This document shows positions 12,251 through 26,249 of a DNA stretch of 64,000 nt, piece by piece. The notes beneath the pieces are model-generated. The model was given only the letters and a program-made list of their open reading frames with translations. It was not told the DNA's origin and did no database searches. The stretch's first letter is position 1, and every line of letters starts with the position of its first letter. The DNA is from Lates calcarifer (lineage: Eukaryota > Chordata > Actinopteri > Centropomidae). The DNA lies in assembly GCF_001640805.2 (NCBI RefSeq), contig NC_066854.1, forward strand, positions 10,597,775 to 10,661,774, given 5' to 3'. The position numbers were made by a program, and so were the translations under genes.

Positions 12251-13519
12251 CCTGCTGCCAAAAATACTCACAGCAGCAAGTATGTCTACGACAAATGTGC
12301 TGTTTCTTCCTGTTTATTAAAAACTACACTTTCCAGCTCTTTATGGAAAAACGACATTTCTCATTGACCTGTTTTACTGAGACGCAAACGCATTGTTGGT
12401 TTTGGTCTTTTCATTGGATTTGTTGACAATAAGACGAACCCCATAGAATGTCACCAGCCTTTAACTCTACAAAAGGTTGATGAAAACGCCCTCACATCAA
12501 AGCACACTGGGATTATGTCTGCCGTTGAGCTAAAGAGTCTCAAGATAACAAGCATTAAATCCGAGGGGGAAAAATCCTCTATTATGGTAAATATCGTTTT
12601 AAATTGTGAATATATATTGTGGCATTGTTGAAATTAATTGAGAAATTATTTATGGATTTTTGGATAATCCAGCAAATTAAATATCTTACAAATAAAGACA
12701 CTTCATCACAACAACACAAAAATGACAAAGGTTAAATAATGCTATAAAGCTGTAAGCATATATAATATATGACTGGTTAATTTAGTTCCAGTAAAAGGCA
12801 AATATCAGCCTGATAAATAAGCAAACTGATACAGTACTGATATAATCTAATACAGCCTCTCTACTGGAGAAATATTAGGATTTAACAGAAGCAGAGCATC
12901 TGAATGAACAGTTAAAAACAGCATCTGTTAATAACAACAATCTAATTTGCGTTAAACAGTTAAATTGCTGCACAGTGATTGTTAATTCATCAACACTGAC
13001 TCCCCCTCCCCTTTTTGGACATCTTTCAGCTCAGTAGATGGATCACACCCACTAGACCTCAGGGTGTAGCTCTAATCACGACGTGGAGGACCAGACACAG
13101 TGACCCTCGGCTGAACTCAAATTAAAGTCCACAGCCACACAGGGGGTGACGCATCGCTGCATCAGTTGATGGCTGTGGAAGTCTTAAGTTGCCGGCGTGT
13201 AGAGGGAGTTGTCACTGCACTCGTCTGCGCAGGGAAAACTAGACTGCTGAGGGAAAGGCTCACTTTAGGTCTCACTAAACTCAGGCACAGCTGACGGATG
13301 AGAGCAGATCTAGGACAGGCTGATCTGACATGCATAAAGCTTAGTTCTAGACCAAAAACTTAGCAGGATTTAAAAAAAAAAAAACAAAAACCAAAACTCT
13401 TTATTTAAGGAAATTAGAGGTTCCCCTGAAGGTTGGTTTTGATGCACCTGTAAGGAAAACTGTACAAAAATTATTCAAGTGGGAATGGGGTGCTACTTTG
13501 ACTTAAAAAACACTGAAAC

Positions 13520-13685
13520 ATTTTGGGGGCGAGTCAAAGCCCATGAGCAGTGAGTCCCCAGTTTGACTACCGGCTGACCAGACCATTTGCTGCATGTCAT
13601 TCCGCTGCTCTCCTTCCCTGCATTTCCTGTCTATCTCCACTGTCACTATCTATTAAAAGACAAAAAAGCCCCAAAAAACAGTCAA
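13520..13685 (+). mobile_element. tRNA-derived SINE-like fragment
   Basis: The segment has a B-box-like GTTTGACTACC, then GCTGCATGTCATTCC, a pyrimidine-rich stretch, CACTGTCACTATCTATTAAA and a terminal A-rich end. This layout is typical of tRNA-derived SINEs that are common in percomorph fish. The 5' A-box part is poorly preserved. The A-rich tail runs directly into the Tc1-like relic. Confidence 0.55.
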
Positions 13686-13689
13686 CCAT

Positions 13690-14433
13690 ATACAGATCAT
13701 GGCAAGTCACAGTGACACCATAATCCACGCTGCTGCCCTCCAAAAAAGAAGAAATACATAACTGAACACAACTCTACTAGGAAAATGTTCTGTGGACAAA
13801 CAACATGAAAACATCATCCCAATGGTGAAGTACAGTGGAGGAAGCATCATGATTTGAGGCTTTGCTGCCACTGGGCCTCAACATCTCAACACTGAGGGGA
13901 AAATGAATTCCCCAGTTTGTCGAGGATAACGTCAGGGTGCTGGGAGACGCAGCAGGACAATGACCCTAAACATCTACTACAGAATGATCAATGAAGAAAA
14001 TCCACATTTGGGAGTCAGAGTCCAGACCTTAACCCGACAGAGATGCTGTGGAATGAGCTCAAAGCCATTCACACCAGAAATCCTAAGAACATGGCTGAGC
14101 TGAAGCAGATCTGTGGGAGGAACAGTCCAAACTTCCTCCTGAACGTTGTGCAGGTCTGATCCACAGTTACTGGAGTTAAGGTTACTGCTGCCAAAGGAGG
14201 TTTAACCAGTTATTAATTCCATGGGTTCACTTCCTTTTTCCACCAGCACTGAGAATGTTTAATGAGTGTGTTCATTAAAGACATGAAGGATTAGAAGTGT
14301 TTGTGTTACTGGCATCAGCACATTGTGTTTGTCTGTACTTGCGACTCAGATGAGAACCAGATCTCATTTTAGGTCCAATTAATGTAGAAAACCAGGTCAT
14401 TCCACAGGTTTCACACACCTTCTTTTACCAGTA
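13690..14433 (+). mobile_element. Decayed Tc1/mariner-family transposon
   Basis: Translated in shifting frames, the stretch gives transposase blocks of the Tc1 family: VKYSGGSIMI followed by GFAATGPQHLNTEGK (about 13827-13910), then a DPK-type block near 13960, and SQSPDLNPTEMLWNELKA with AIHTRNPKNMAELKQ (about 14010-14110). These correspond to the catalytic-core region and the conserved C-terminus. Frameshifts and in-frame stops break the gene, so it cannot be active. The right end (TTTCACACACCTTCTTTTACCAGTA) resembles a Tc1 terminal repeat; the left end was not located. Confidence 0.85.
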
Positions 14434-14943
14434 TACACATTTCAGGTGAGTAGGTCACACTACATTGTTGCCATTACCCATTTCTGACCACTACTGATAA
14501 TTCTTCTGTGGTCCCTTAACTCATTAATTCCCAGCACAGGTCAACCCAGTATCAACCAGAGCTCTTATTAGCCAGGAAATATGAAAACACCTGTATAGGG
14601 CTTTAAGCTGATGCTGTTATGTTGCTCATCTCCTCCAGATAACTTGTGTGTTGGCTTACAGCCAGAGTCTGGTCCTCTGAGGTAGAGTCCTTGGTGATTA
14701 CTACTGTATAAACTGCTGTAAATATTGAGAGACAGGCCAAATTCAATTCATCAATGCATTGTTAAAATGTCCTTGCGTGAGCTCGGCTGTGCTCAAACTC
14801 ACCACTAGATGTCATCAGAAAGCCTTTAGAAATACCTCTGTGTTTTCCTGGAGGAATACCATCCAGTCAATATGGAGACACACAATCTGGATGAATTAAT
14901 ACTGTGCACCCTTTTATAAAAAGCTATCCACCAACATTAATTA

Positions 14944-15270
<327 letters not shown>

Positions 15271-15425
15271 TCATGATCCAGTTGAGGTTTGGTGAAAGTT
15301 ATTTAACTCTGCTGGGTCTTAGGCCACCCTCTGTTAATAGTGGAGTACATTGTTTTTTATACAAGAAACAGAACATCTGCTCAGTGGCTATAAGTATATA
15401 TAAGTAATAACCAGTATATTTAAAC

Positions 15426-15694
15426 CTAAGGCTGAGCTATAGGACCAAAAATGTTATCACAACAAAAATCCATATTTGTCGATATCAATAATTGTCACGA
15501 TTAAGATCGAATCATTATTTCTTTGTAGTTTAAAGGCTGATTTTTGCTCCTGATTGAACGTTAAAGAAACCAGATGGTTAGTTGTTGTTTTAACCTATTG
15601 TTTATGGTCATAACTTGACAACACCTATATAATTATATATGATTTCACATCGCAAAATTGCAAATTATTTTTGTTGTTTTTATCGCCCAGCCCC
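15426..15694. mobile_element. hAT-like MITE with 8-bp target-site duplication
   Basis: A 269-bp element is flanked by identical 8-mers ATTTAAAC at 15418-15425 and 15695-15702. The left end (AAGGCTGAGCTATA) pairs as an inverted repeat with the right end (reverse complement GGGGCTGGGCGATA). An 8-bp duplication is diagnostic of hAT transposons, and the GGCTGGGCGATA terminus is a familiar hAT-MITE end in teleosts. There is no coding capacity. It lies in nalf1 intron 1, 0.2 kb upstream of exon 2 in the sense of transcription. Confidence 0.85.
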
Positions 15695-16009
15695 ATTTAA
15701 ACTACTGAGCATCAGACACAAACGCTTTTCTAAAATAAATACCCTGCACTTGATGCATTAATGAAAGCTCAGTAAATATTAGCCGAGGCTATTCTGTTAG
15801 CAGAGCCACTGGGATGTTGGATCAATCCTACTGCAGAGAATTAACTAACAGAGAGCAAACCAAGCCAAATACGGCGTGATGATTTCCTTATTCTTCATTA
15901 TTCATATCCCATAGATAGTAATGATAAGCTGCTGCAGCAGATAAGAGATGTAGAATGTTTACAATAACTTTGACAGCAAGAAAGGTTAAAGGCACTAACA
16001 CCAGACCAG

Positions 16010-16285
16010 GATACAGCTAACAAATATTTTTTATTATTGATTATTGATCATTTGATTGATCAGTTTACAATATGTCACACACTGTGAAAAATGTCCATCA
16101 TCATTTACTAGAGGCCAAAGCGACATCTTCAAATAGCTTGTTTTGTCTGACCAACAGCCCAAAACCAAAAAATATTTCAGCATATAAGACAAAGAAAAGC
16201 AGCAAATCATTATCATTTGCTTTTTGCTTGACTAAAATGATTACTTAATTATTAAAATAACGGCTGATTAAATTTCTGTCAATCA
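16010..16285 (+). repeat. Interspersed repeat family A, copy 1
   Basis: Contains GTGAAAAATGTCCATCATCA, GCGACATCTTCAAATAGC and TTGTTTTGTCTGACCAACAG in this order. The same block order, on either strand, recurs at 36480-36670, 38506-38645, 38700-38985, 40580-40755 and 49540-49910, with ends near TTAGTTGCAGC(CCT). The termini suggest a non-autonomous hAT-like element. Confidence 0.75.
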
Positions 16286-19200
16286 GTGAATCTTTTAATT
16301 TATGTTCTGCTCTACACAGCTATGGAATATCAAAACTCCAAGAAGGATTTTTTTCTTTTAATTTAGTTCCTCATGTTTGTCCAGGTGATAACAATGTCAT
16401 TCAAACTAAGTGGCAACAAATAACCTCACCAAATTCAAGTCTCTGTCCTCCTCCAAGTTAAATTTGCTGTGTTTCACTGGGAGAAGGGTGTAATACAAAA
16501 TGCACAGACTTATGTGCATAAGGAGACAGATGGTGACATGTAATAGCCAAAGCCTCGGGCTTGGGAAGCTTAGCAAAACAAAATGAACCAAGGGCAAACC
16601 ACAGTCTGGATTCATTCTCATTTTTAGCTATTCCTTCATGTGCTTTTTACTGGGATTAACACTGGAGAAGGGAAATTACAGCAAAGAGCACAGACAATCC
16701 ATCATATAGAGACTGTAATCGGATTTGTTTCGAACCCTCTCCTGCTGCCAAAATCTCTAACCTGGTGAGATGAAAGGTCAGCAGAACTTCTGATGAATCC
16801 ATGTGACTTTAGCTACAAGGACTGGCCTGCTTGTAAATGGACAGTGTGACGTTAGCGGTAGCTTTACAGCATAAAATGCCTTACAGGGGAACTGTGAACA
16901 TTTGCCGCAGTAGATGACAGTAATGAGTACTTTTAGTTCACTGTGTAACTTTGCAAATTTTGTTTTTTGACATTAACATAACATTTCTTATCTAAATTAG
17001 GTTATTAAAGAACTGTGAACTCTGCAACATTGCCACATCACTAGCATAGCTAAAAAGATGGTTCAGCTTTTTTACAATCAGCGCTATGAGCTAAACACTA
17101 ACATCAGCATGCTAACATGCTCAGTCTGGTTAGGGCAAAGCGGTTTTATGTGAATGACACCAGCCATTTGGACTGCTTTCGTCACAGTGGCTCCTATCAG
17201 TCGATATGTCTCTGATGGCAGCACAGCACGTCACCTATTGTCTTGCAGAAGTCAGCGAGAGGTACAAGGAAAAGATCTGTCCATTAAATAAGAGAAGAAA
17301 TGTGGGGCTATTAAGTGATGAAAGGTGTTAAGAGAGTAATTTGTGACTATGTGACACACTTAGGTGATAGAGGTACAACAGCCATTTCCAAGTCATGAAT
17401 CACAGACAAAACAAACCATTAGTGGCAATCAGGTAATTACCAAGCAGGAGAATAATAAAATCCTCAACATTAACAGAGTTTTACACTTCAAAAATTATTT
17501 TTTCCAATGACATGATTGGATTGAAAGGGGAATTCCAACGATTTTACACATCAAAGTCTGTACAGGTGTTAGGAAATACTATTGTGATCAGTCAAAAGCA
17601 GGCCAAAAATACAAATACACAAATCTCTTACCTAAAATAACAAAAACCATTCAAACTTTGTCAAAACATTTTGTGTTCATATAGGACCATATAGGAAGAT
17701 AATTCTGAAGTAAATTTTTAGGGCCTTTAAAATAATAATGTGAGAGATTATCATGGATACACATATTTTGTTGTTTGCATTGTTTGCTACATTTTTGTCA
17801 CAGAATGGGGTCAACTTTTGCATTTCCTGTTTGTTGCTAAAAATTAGCCTTTAGCATATGCAATAATAGCCACCAACAGAGACGTCATCACAAACACAAA
17901 ACCCAAGGAGAAGGATGTCACAGTAGAGAACACAGTGATCACACAGTTAATTATCCCCCTGTGTTTTTTAACTACAGGGGAACATCTATGGCTTGAAGAT
18001 GGGATAGTTAACTGTCATTGTGGTTTTTAAAGTGTCATGGATGTTTCCTTAAATTACACCCAGCACCTCCACAAGGCTAAAAAGGTAAATCTTCTGCTCC
18101 TCCTCCACCCTCCTTTGCATTTTTAAATGCTGAGAAATCACACAGGGGTCTGATTTGTTTCCTGTTTAGACCGACATACAAAGATAACAAACACTGCACA
18201 GGCAATTATAATAATTATAATAATCTGATTATGGTGATGGTGATGAGAATGATAATGACGAGAACAACATGGACGCGAACGCTTTGTTAAATCAAATATA
18301 TTCCAGACACCTATGACTTCATGTTGATACTGTATGTATGTGGAATATATTGTACTGAATGGGTTAAATCCTCCAGGAAATAAACACATCCTTCAAAGAC
18401 AAAAAAAGGTCAACACTGTGGTTTTGATGGCAGATCTGTCTCCATTTTAATCCAGGTTATGCTCAAGGTTTTCTGTCGATGTTCTGTCATAATAAACATG
18501 TTCATTCAAGCCATAGCAACTACACCTTTTTGTATGTTCGAGGGTAATTTGGATAAATCACACTGACAGTTTAATTCCCATGATCCTAAGCCTTTAGCAG
18601 CAGTGTTCTCCCCATAGAGGGGCTCTACAGCTGAATGCGTGGGGCAGAAACTGGCTCAAGGCCAAGATAAAAATCACTCAGATCATTGACTACATGTATG
18701 TTTTAGGAGTTCGGGGTGTTCTGTCGAAGTTGGCAGTGTTAAATCCATGACTGAAGATTTTCAGCTTCCTGTCTGCACAAATGTCTGCTGCTTAATTCGC
18801 GATGATTTAGCATAAATTCTTGCCAGCGGTGAGATAATCTGTCTAGGGATGCCGCGGCTATCAAAAGAGAACCAAAACAATACAACCGCAGTCAGACAGG
18901 AAATCTGGGTCCTCCTGAAGATGTATGCTGGCAGTTGCCAAGGTAACGGCTTTTTCTGCTTTTCATTAGAGCTCAATGGGTACTGCCCCACTCTCTGTTG
19001 GTTTTCGGTTTGTGTGCACATGTTTAAGCGTGCATCCAGGTCTGTGTGTGTGCAAATGTGTGCGTGCGTGTGCTCAGCGTGAAAAGGGAAGCGCATGAGA
19101 GCAAATTGAGTTAGTCAGGAAGCAGGCCTGGAGTCTGATTTGATCAGTCTAATGTGTGATCAGTGTGAATGGGAACCTGGCACTCAAAAAGCCTCTGTCG

Positions 19201-20066
19201 CCATGCAGCTTAGTCTGCTTCAAACAATGTACTGAAGCCCAGACAGACACAGGAAAGACAACAAGCCGCTTCCACCAGGGCTTTATGCCTGTAGATGATT
19301 TCAGCCCAAGCCCGGACATTTGTACGCACAGTGGTTCACCCCCTTAAAAGTGCTATACCTGTCAACACTTGAAATCTTAAGTTTAATAGATGAAATCAAG
19401 GAGAGAGCGCTCCAGATGTTGTGGACATTTACAGTAACATGGAGCTGTAAAATACGCCAGTAAAACGTTCTCTCCCAGTGCTTACATGCAAATCTTTTGA
19501 AGCCTAAAAATAACATTTAAAAATTAAGATTCAAACGCTGACGCTCTGGCAGATAAGTGTCAGCAGCACTGGCATCTGAATTTCACCACAGTGATTACAA
19601 TTATATAAGAAGCAGACTGTAGAACAAGCCATGGACTGCATCTTATTTTCTGTAGCACGCAGTCCTCATACTCTGGGGCCAGCTGCTACACCAGCCAGAA
19701 CATACTGTTCAGAACTTTATTTAAAGAGCAGTTACAGCAACTCTCCTCGTTCCTTTACATTTTGTTCATTAACTTAAAATCATGACATCTCTTTTATGCC
19801 GACATCCTCTCTCCAGAGGCAGATTCAGAAACCTCAGGCTCCAGTGCAGATGCATCAAGGTGGTCTTAAGCACATGTGCAGTAAAATGTAAACTACTACG
19901 ATACTGCAGCTACTATGTACACGATTTAAATATTCCACAGAGGGTTAAATTGTTTTTGGACACGTCAGTGAAAGCCGCATCTAGGCTTCAAGTATCTGGG
20001 TGGGCGCTTCCCATGGCAGTGATTGACTGACATCTGAGGCTGGGTTTGTAGGAGACACAATGTTAA

Positions 20067-20624
20067 AGGACAGCTCCGGTACAGCTGAACCTGGGCCTTA
20101 TTTTCCTATGTTGTCAGGTGTAAATGATTGATCAGGTCAAAATCTTTGGAGCAGGTTCAGGATTGATCAAGACCACTACAAACAGCTGCTGCAATGTAAT
20201 CCAACGGGCAGTTGTCCATGTAAAAGAACATCCACTAAAGTGCTTGTTTTTGCCACTGACAGACTCAGAGTCTGACAACATTATGGATAAGATTCTTACA
20301 GAGATAGAGCTTTTTATTAAAGAGTAAGATCCATTTTATTTCACCAGACATATCACTATATATCACTACCAGACTCCACTGACAAAAACAGTAATTTTAC
20401 AGAGCAGAGCACAGGAGCTGCTGGAACACCACTGCCTCAGTCAGTTAGTTTGTGTTATTATATGGTACTTTTACTTATGTAAGGGATCTGAATACTTCTT
20501 CCACCACTGAAATACACACAAGGCAGCTGTTTTACACCGTTCTTATTCAAAATTGATTCTAAAGATCATTTACACCCAAAAACATGGGGGTATAAGGCCC
20601 AGGTTAAAACACCAGAGTTATCCT
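20067..20624. mobile_element. MITE with TTAA target-site duplication and about 40-bp TIRs
   Basis: TTAA at 20063-20066 and 20625-20628 flank a 558-bp element. The left end starts AGGACAGCTCCGGT and reaches AACCTGGGCCTTAT; the reverse complement of the right end starts AGGATAACTCTGGT and reaches AACCTGGGCCTTAT, so the inverted repeats extend for about 40 bp with a few mismatches. TTAA duplications are typical of piggyBac- or Kolobok-like transposons. No transposase is encoded. Confidence 0.85.
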
Positions 20625-21254
20625 TTAACTCCCATGGTGTCCTATTGACTGGAGCACATCATTGACAAAATGAAATCAGAAACTCAAGGTCCTGTTCTGT
20701 TCAAGAAATAAGAAAATCTCACTTAAAATCCCATTGACATTGTTAACAAGGCTAATAAATAAAAATGAGTGTTTCTCATCAGTGAGTGGTGTGGCTGGCT
20801 TTGTATATTTATAGGATAGGTATGTTATATGTTTAAGCTTAACCTGACTCACAACATGGTGTAACATACGGAGACAGAGAGAGGGTTTGATTCACAGATG
20901 GATCCAAGCAACAGCTGTCAGCTTATGCCACAGTGCACCAATCAAATCACCAGCACTGACATCATCAGTCAGAGCAAAAAATTACAGATTCAACCAAAAA
21001 AAATACACAGGTCAAAACGACCACCATGGATTTCCGATAAACAAATAAAATGAATTCTAATTTCAGTTCAACTTTAATGCCTCCAGTTTGTGTTTCTGCT
21101 CGGCACATGAAATAATTGGCAGGTTGGAAAAATGTGCATCACACGCCCTCAGGGGGGGTTTTTCTGTCTGTGTGCTGTCATGTGCCATCAATCAATCTGA
21201 TGTCGCAAAAACATTCTCAAACCAAATAGTGGAGCAACCATGTCTCAATGGGCA

Positions 21255-21279
21255 GTGTGTGTGTGTGTGTGTGTGTGTG
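21255..21279. repeat. (GT)n microsatellite
   Basis: About twelve perfect GT units. Confidence 0.95.
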
Positions 21280-22714
21280 GCAGCTGCACTTCATAATGTA
21301 TTGTTCTCACAACCAGCAGGTAGCAAGCTGTAAAACATGTAACAGGATGAAGAGAATTACTGAGCTATTTTGCTGCTAAATGTGATATAAATTAGCAACT
21401 GCAGAGAAAGAGGAGTCATGTTTATGATGTAATGAAATGACCTCTGGTTAGTACTGAGATTTTCTCTCTGCCTGGCTTCAGGGGATCCACAGCTCAGCTC
21501 AGATGGATGTACACCCCCTCTGTGACTTCTGTGTTGTAAAACCGCTTCAGTTTTGGTCACTCCACCAGTTCACAGAAAGCAGCCGTCTCAGACTGACAGC
21601 TCCTGTAAAATCTGACATACAAAGCAGCTCCTTCTCTATTCTGCTTCGCCCGGGCGCAGGGCTTCCCCTCGTTATTCCCATTCACATGCCCGTCAGCCGA
21701 CACAGAGAGGACTGTGGGAGAGCTTGTCCGCAGACAAGAGGAACCACTGAGCTGCAGAGACATTTAAGTGTTTCCTGAATATTCATTCAGCAGCAAAATC
21801 ACGACTGCCACAAGGACGTGTCAAACGTCAAAGAACTATAAAAATGTAGCCAAATTTTCCTCCTAACACATGTTTAACATTTTCTACCAAAACTGACCCT
21901 GCAACACAACCTGGACTTTTAACCACAACTGGAACCAGACAAGGAACAGATGAACTGAAACAAGAAATATTTCCAAACAACACTACAACATAAAATCATA
22001 GAGAGATACAAAATAATCCTAAATGACTTTAATATCCTGCTGGCATTTAAAACAAAGTAATACATATTTTTTTATTTATCCTGTTAGATCATGAAATATT
22101 GGACAAAATGGTTGAATATTTACTGAGAATATTGTGAATAAATGCTTTAATAGTAATTAGAAGAACCTGGAGGCAGAAGGAAGCCAAGGTTTAGGCTAAG
22201 AACTAGTGGAGCAAATTAAAAGCATGGAGAAAATTGCATATATAATCTTGACTGTTTGGATGTATGGATTTGTATTTTCATACAGGTTTGTATGCATGTA
22301 TAATTATGTATGTATGGTACATACAGTAATTACACATACACTGATGTATTTTCTGATGTATTATGTGTAAATGTGTATTGGATTTCTTCCATAAAAAAAG
22401 GGCACACTTTTCTAATAACAATAAAATCTTATTATAATAGACAGACATAATATGAAATGTGATGAAGTGGGGGTTACAAAATCAGCAATGACATAAATCA
22501 ATGACAATCAATCAATGTTTACTTGCTAATTTTATCTGTTTGTTCCATTGCTTGATATTCTTTCCTTCCTATGATGTATTTTAATGTCAGGGGAGATTTT
22601 GAGATTGCTTGTTTGTCATGAATATGAATATTGATGTTGATTGCCTCTGATAAAAATTATCAGCTGGCTGGTGACTTCTTTAGCTAAATAATGAACACAT
22701 TGTATCTTAAACCT

Positions 22715-22935
22715 GAAGTGCAGACCCAGGCTAGCTTCACCCTGTTTTCAGTCTTTATTCTAGGCTAAGAATATCCTCCAGATATCCTCCTTTAAGCTAA
22801 GCTAACAGATTGCCAGCTCTAGCTTCATATTTAGCGTACAGACATGAGTGTGGTATCAATGTTCTCATCTAATTCTTGTAAAGAAAGTGAATAAATGTTT
22901 TATTCCAACATGTCAAACTATATATTTTTAAAGAA
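22715..22935 (+). repeat. Interspersed repeat family B, copy
   Basis: Includes CAGGCTAGCTTCACCCTGTT, TTTAAGCTAAGCTAACAG and TTCATATTTAGCGTACAGAC with GAGTGTGGTATCAATGTTCT. It belongs to the AGCTAAGCTAAC-containing family also seen near 7000, 26250 and 57940. Confidence 0.65.
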
Positions 22936-24336
22936 GCTCTTCAGCTGAACACTAATGCTACAGTTCAAATTCAGGGTGTTATATGTCTCAGTTTGTGCAC
23001 TAACTGTGTATATAGCTCCAAAGTACAGAACAATGTGCATATTTATGATAAGCTGTAATGAGGTCAAGTGTATGTACAGTAATGTAGCAAAACAAAACTA
23101 TGAATTAAGCTAATAGCAGTCTATGTCTGAACTGTACTTCACAAATCAAGCTCCAAGTAAACTGTACTCGTAGGTTTGAGCTGCTGGGTATGTAAAAACT
23201 TTAACTCAACAAGGCGTGAAGTATCAACACTCTCTTTCTTCCCAGCAGGACGGTGTTGTCGCGCGCACACACACACACACAGCGGCTATAAAGTGGAATG
23301 ACAGAGACAGCTATAAAAAGCATATGAGTCAGCTACAGAGTGAGATCCCAGTTAGAAGCTGAATGACACAGATCATTACCACTCACACAAATCATGGCGG
23401 CAGTAGAACAGGAAGCGGCTCTCACACTACCTGGGCTATTTTCAGCTGCGTTTCTTCGTTTGATGAGAGGCATTTTTTTTAGAACTGTAATGTACTGAGT
23501 GTGCAAAATGTTAGATCGGATTCTTGATACTGGAAACCCTTTCAAGGTGGAAATCAAGACAGGGTTGCTTGGGCTGCATGGAAGGACTAGGTGGTCCAAA
23601 AATGAAAGGAGCATTTTCACATACTACACACACAACATAAAAGAAACGCCATCAATCCTGACTAAATGTTGTTGACAGGACTTTGATGCACTCACAACTC
23701 AAATCTCAGCGGCCGCCTCGGGTCACTGACGCAAACCTCGGATAATCCAGCAGGACAGGGATGCAAACGGGTGTCTGTCTTCCTGCATTGATGTCCGCAA
23801 TTACATCCCATTCCCTGGTGATGTAACGTATCCAGGCGCTGTACGTGCGCTTCTGGAAAACGACACTCTGAGGCAGGGCGGTCTCATCAAATTAGAAGGT
23901 TTGCAATTTCAGTGCAACCATCATTTGTACGTTCACTGTGTCATCTTCTACCAACAAAAGCTCTCTGGCAAAAGCAGTCATAGAGGGCTGTAGTGGAGGA
24001 CTATGAATTGGACTGATCTTAAAAATGTTTTGGAAAGTCAGAAAAATCAGTTTAAGGTGTCATTTACTCATTTACTCAAAGTTTTTGTGTATGAATAGCG
24101 ATGGCCTGAAGGTTCGTAACTGGAGGAGGAACTCCATCCAAGCTATAGTGCTCACTGAGTTGAAAGACGCTGCTGACACAGGCAGGCTGCCATTTGAGGA
24201 TTTCTATACAGAAGTAGGCACAACAAGAGTGTGGAAAACATAAACACAAATTTGGTGTCATTTCACAAATCTATTGAAAGGTTCAGTGTTTATCAAAGAT
24301 GGTTGTTTTCTCAATTTTAAGAAAGGCATTTACTAA

Positions 24337-24371
24337 TGTTAGTAGATCATTAATATGATGATCTACTAACA
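24337..24371. other. Perfect 14-bp stem-loop
   Basis: TGTTAGTAGATCAT (24337-24350) is the exact reverse complement of ATGATCTACTAACA (24358-24371), leaving a 7-nt loop. It could be a MITE relic or chance; no function is apparent. Confidence 0.8.
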
Positions 24372-25175
24372 CTTATAGTCATAATCCTTCAGATTTTAAT
24401 GGAATTTTAAAAAAAAACTATGTTTGATCATAGTTGTGGTTGGCATTTGTCCTGCAATATCCATTCATATATTTACATTTAGTAATTATCTGTCTGTATA
24501 ATACTTTTCATTGTTCATTCACACTGGGTTACAATTGACTGCAGACACACGAGGGATTCACTGGAAACGATGTACTCCACATTGTAAAGTCCCAGCACAT
24601 TAGTGTAAAACATAATTACATATGTTAATAGAGAGCATTCACAGAGCTCATACCTCTTGCACAAGCCTCTAATCCTTCTTTGTGATATTAAATATTCATA
24701 TTAATGATCCGCTAACATTTGCAAATAAAAATCTACAAATGTGAGCGGCTTTGTGACAAAATAATGGTTTTCAAATATCATTACTCATAAACAAATGTCA
24801 TACCACTAAACTTAAACACATTTAAAATTACTGGACAAATAAATACAACTCAACTTGATAAAATGCAACAAAGCACACATATTTTTAGACTTTTAACACC
24901 ATACTTGCAAACACTATAATTTACTCACAAATCATCACTTTTGTAAATCGTGTTATTATATTGAAATATTTTTTTGTCACTATAGAAACTATTTTCTCTC
25001 CATACATCTACTACTATATAGACTATGCCAGTGTATTATACAGTATACCAGCCATATAATCTTTTCAAGATGACTGTTAAACATGTGTATTTGTGCTTCT
25101 AAACAAACATAAAGCACTTTCATAAGCTTATGAAACACATGTTTACCTGACCACTTTAACCCAGTGTCTGTGCAG

Positions 25176-25199
25176 CACACACACACACACACACACACA
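25176..25199. repeat. (CA)n microsatellite
   Basis: Twelve CA units. Confidence 0.95.
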
Positions 25200-26249
25200 T
25201 GTCAGGTTTAAATCACTAATCAGAACTTCTTGATTTGTGCAAAGTGTTATAAATAAACGTTCATAATGCAAAAACGCAAAAACACAAAAGCCATTTCAAT
25301 TTCTCAGAAGCCTGCTCATCTGAAAGAACAATGTTTAAAGGTGAAAGCAGTAAACAGAGGCCTTGATTAGTGATCCATCAATCGTATTGACAGGCTTCCA
25401 GGGGCTTCCAGAAACGTTGAACCTTTTAACTGGAAATGCCCTACAGAGCAAGGCATTATGGGACGTTGGAGCGTGAGGTCTGACTGACATGATGCAGGAG
25501 ATTTTTATGATCTCTGTCTTGTGCTTCAGCTCCTGATCCATGCGTAGACATGGAGGATTAGATCCACCAATCAGGACAGGAAGACATAGATTGCATGCAT
25601 TTCCCTGAACTATGTTTTGTAGATTAGTTCTGAGAAAACATGATCATGAATGTGTATGGCAGGATTTGTTTCAGCCTGGTTTAGCACGCAGGTGCAGCAA
25701 TGAATAGGTTAGATAAGTACAGGTAGATCTAAGATTTGGCTTGTGAAAATCCTGTCTGCTGTGGGAAACAAACCCAATTTAAAGTAGATACAAGGTTGTT
25801 TCCCAGGTTTTGTTTCATGTTGAGTAGATTAAGCCGTGCTCTGGTCACAGAATCCCTGTTGGCTCGGTGCCAGCTCTGCAGCTCTCTTCTCCAAAGGTTT
25901 AAAGAATTCATTTTCAGCTGGATCAGAGCTCGGGGAGGCTGCTGAATAGGTCAGCGTGGCTCTGCTTTCTCTATCGACGCAGAGCCTGCTGACTGCAGGA
26001 GGCTCGACCTAAGCCCGGGACATATTGACTGAAACCCTCCCCCTGAGATGTCGCTCCACAATAAACACACCCGGATAAATGCTGAGCGGGGGCTTTGACG
26101 CTTTGACACACAAGAACCAAAACAAACTGGACAGAACTCAGCTGCAACCCTCATGTTACACATTTTTCTAAGTGAGCAATCTTATTATCACACACATTCA
26201 TCCTCAACACCAGTTCCTGAAGTCTTATTTACTTTCTGCTGAGAGTTAG

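Noticed and set aside
24025..24243. 72-codon plus-strand frame
   Set aside because: Part of it looks like ordinary protein, but no family was recognised and there are no convincing splice sites.
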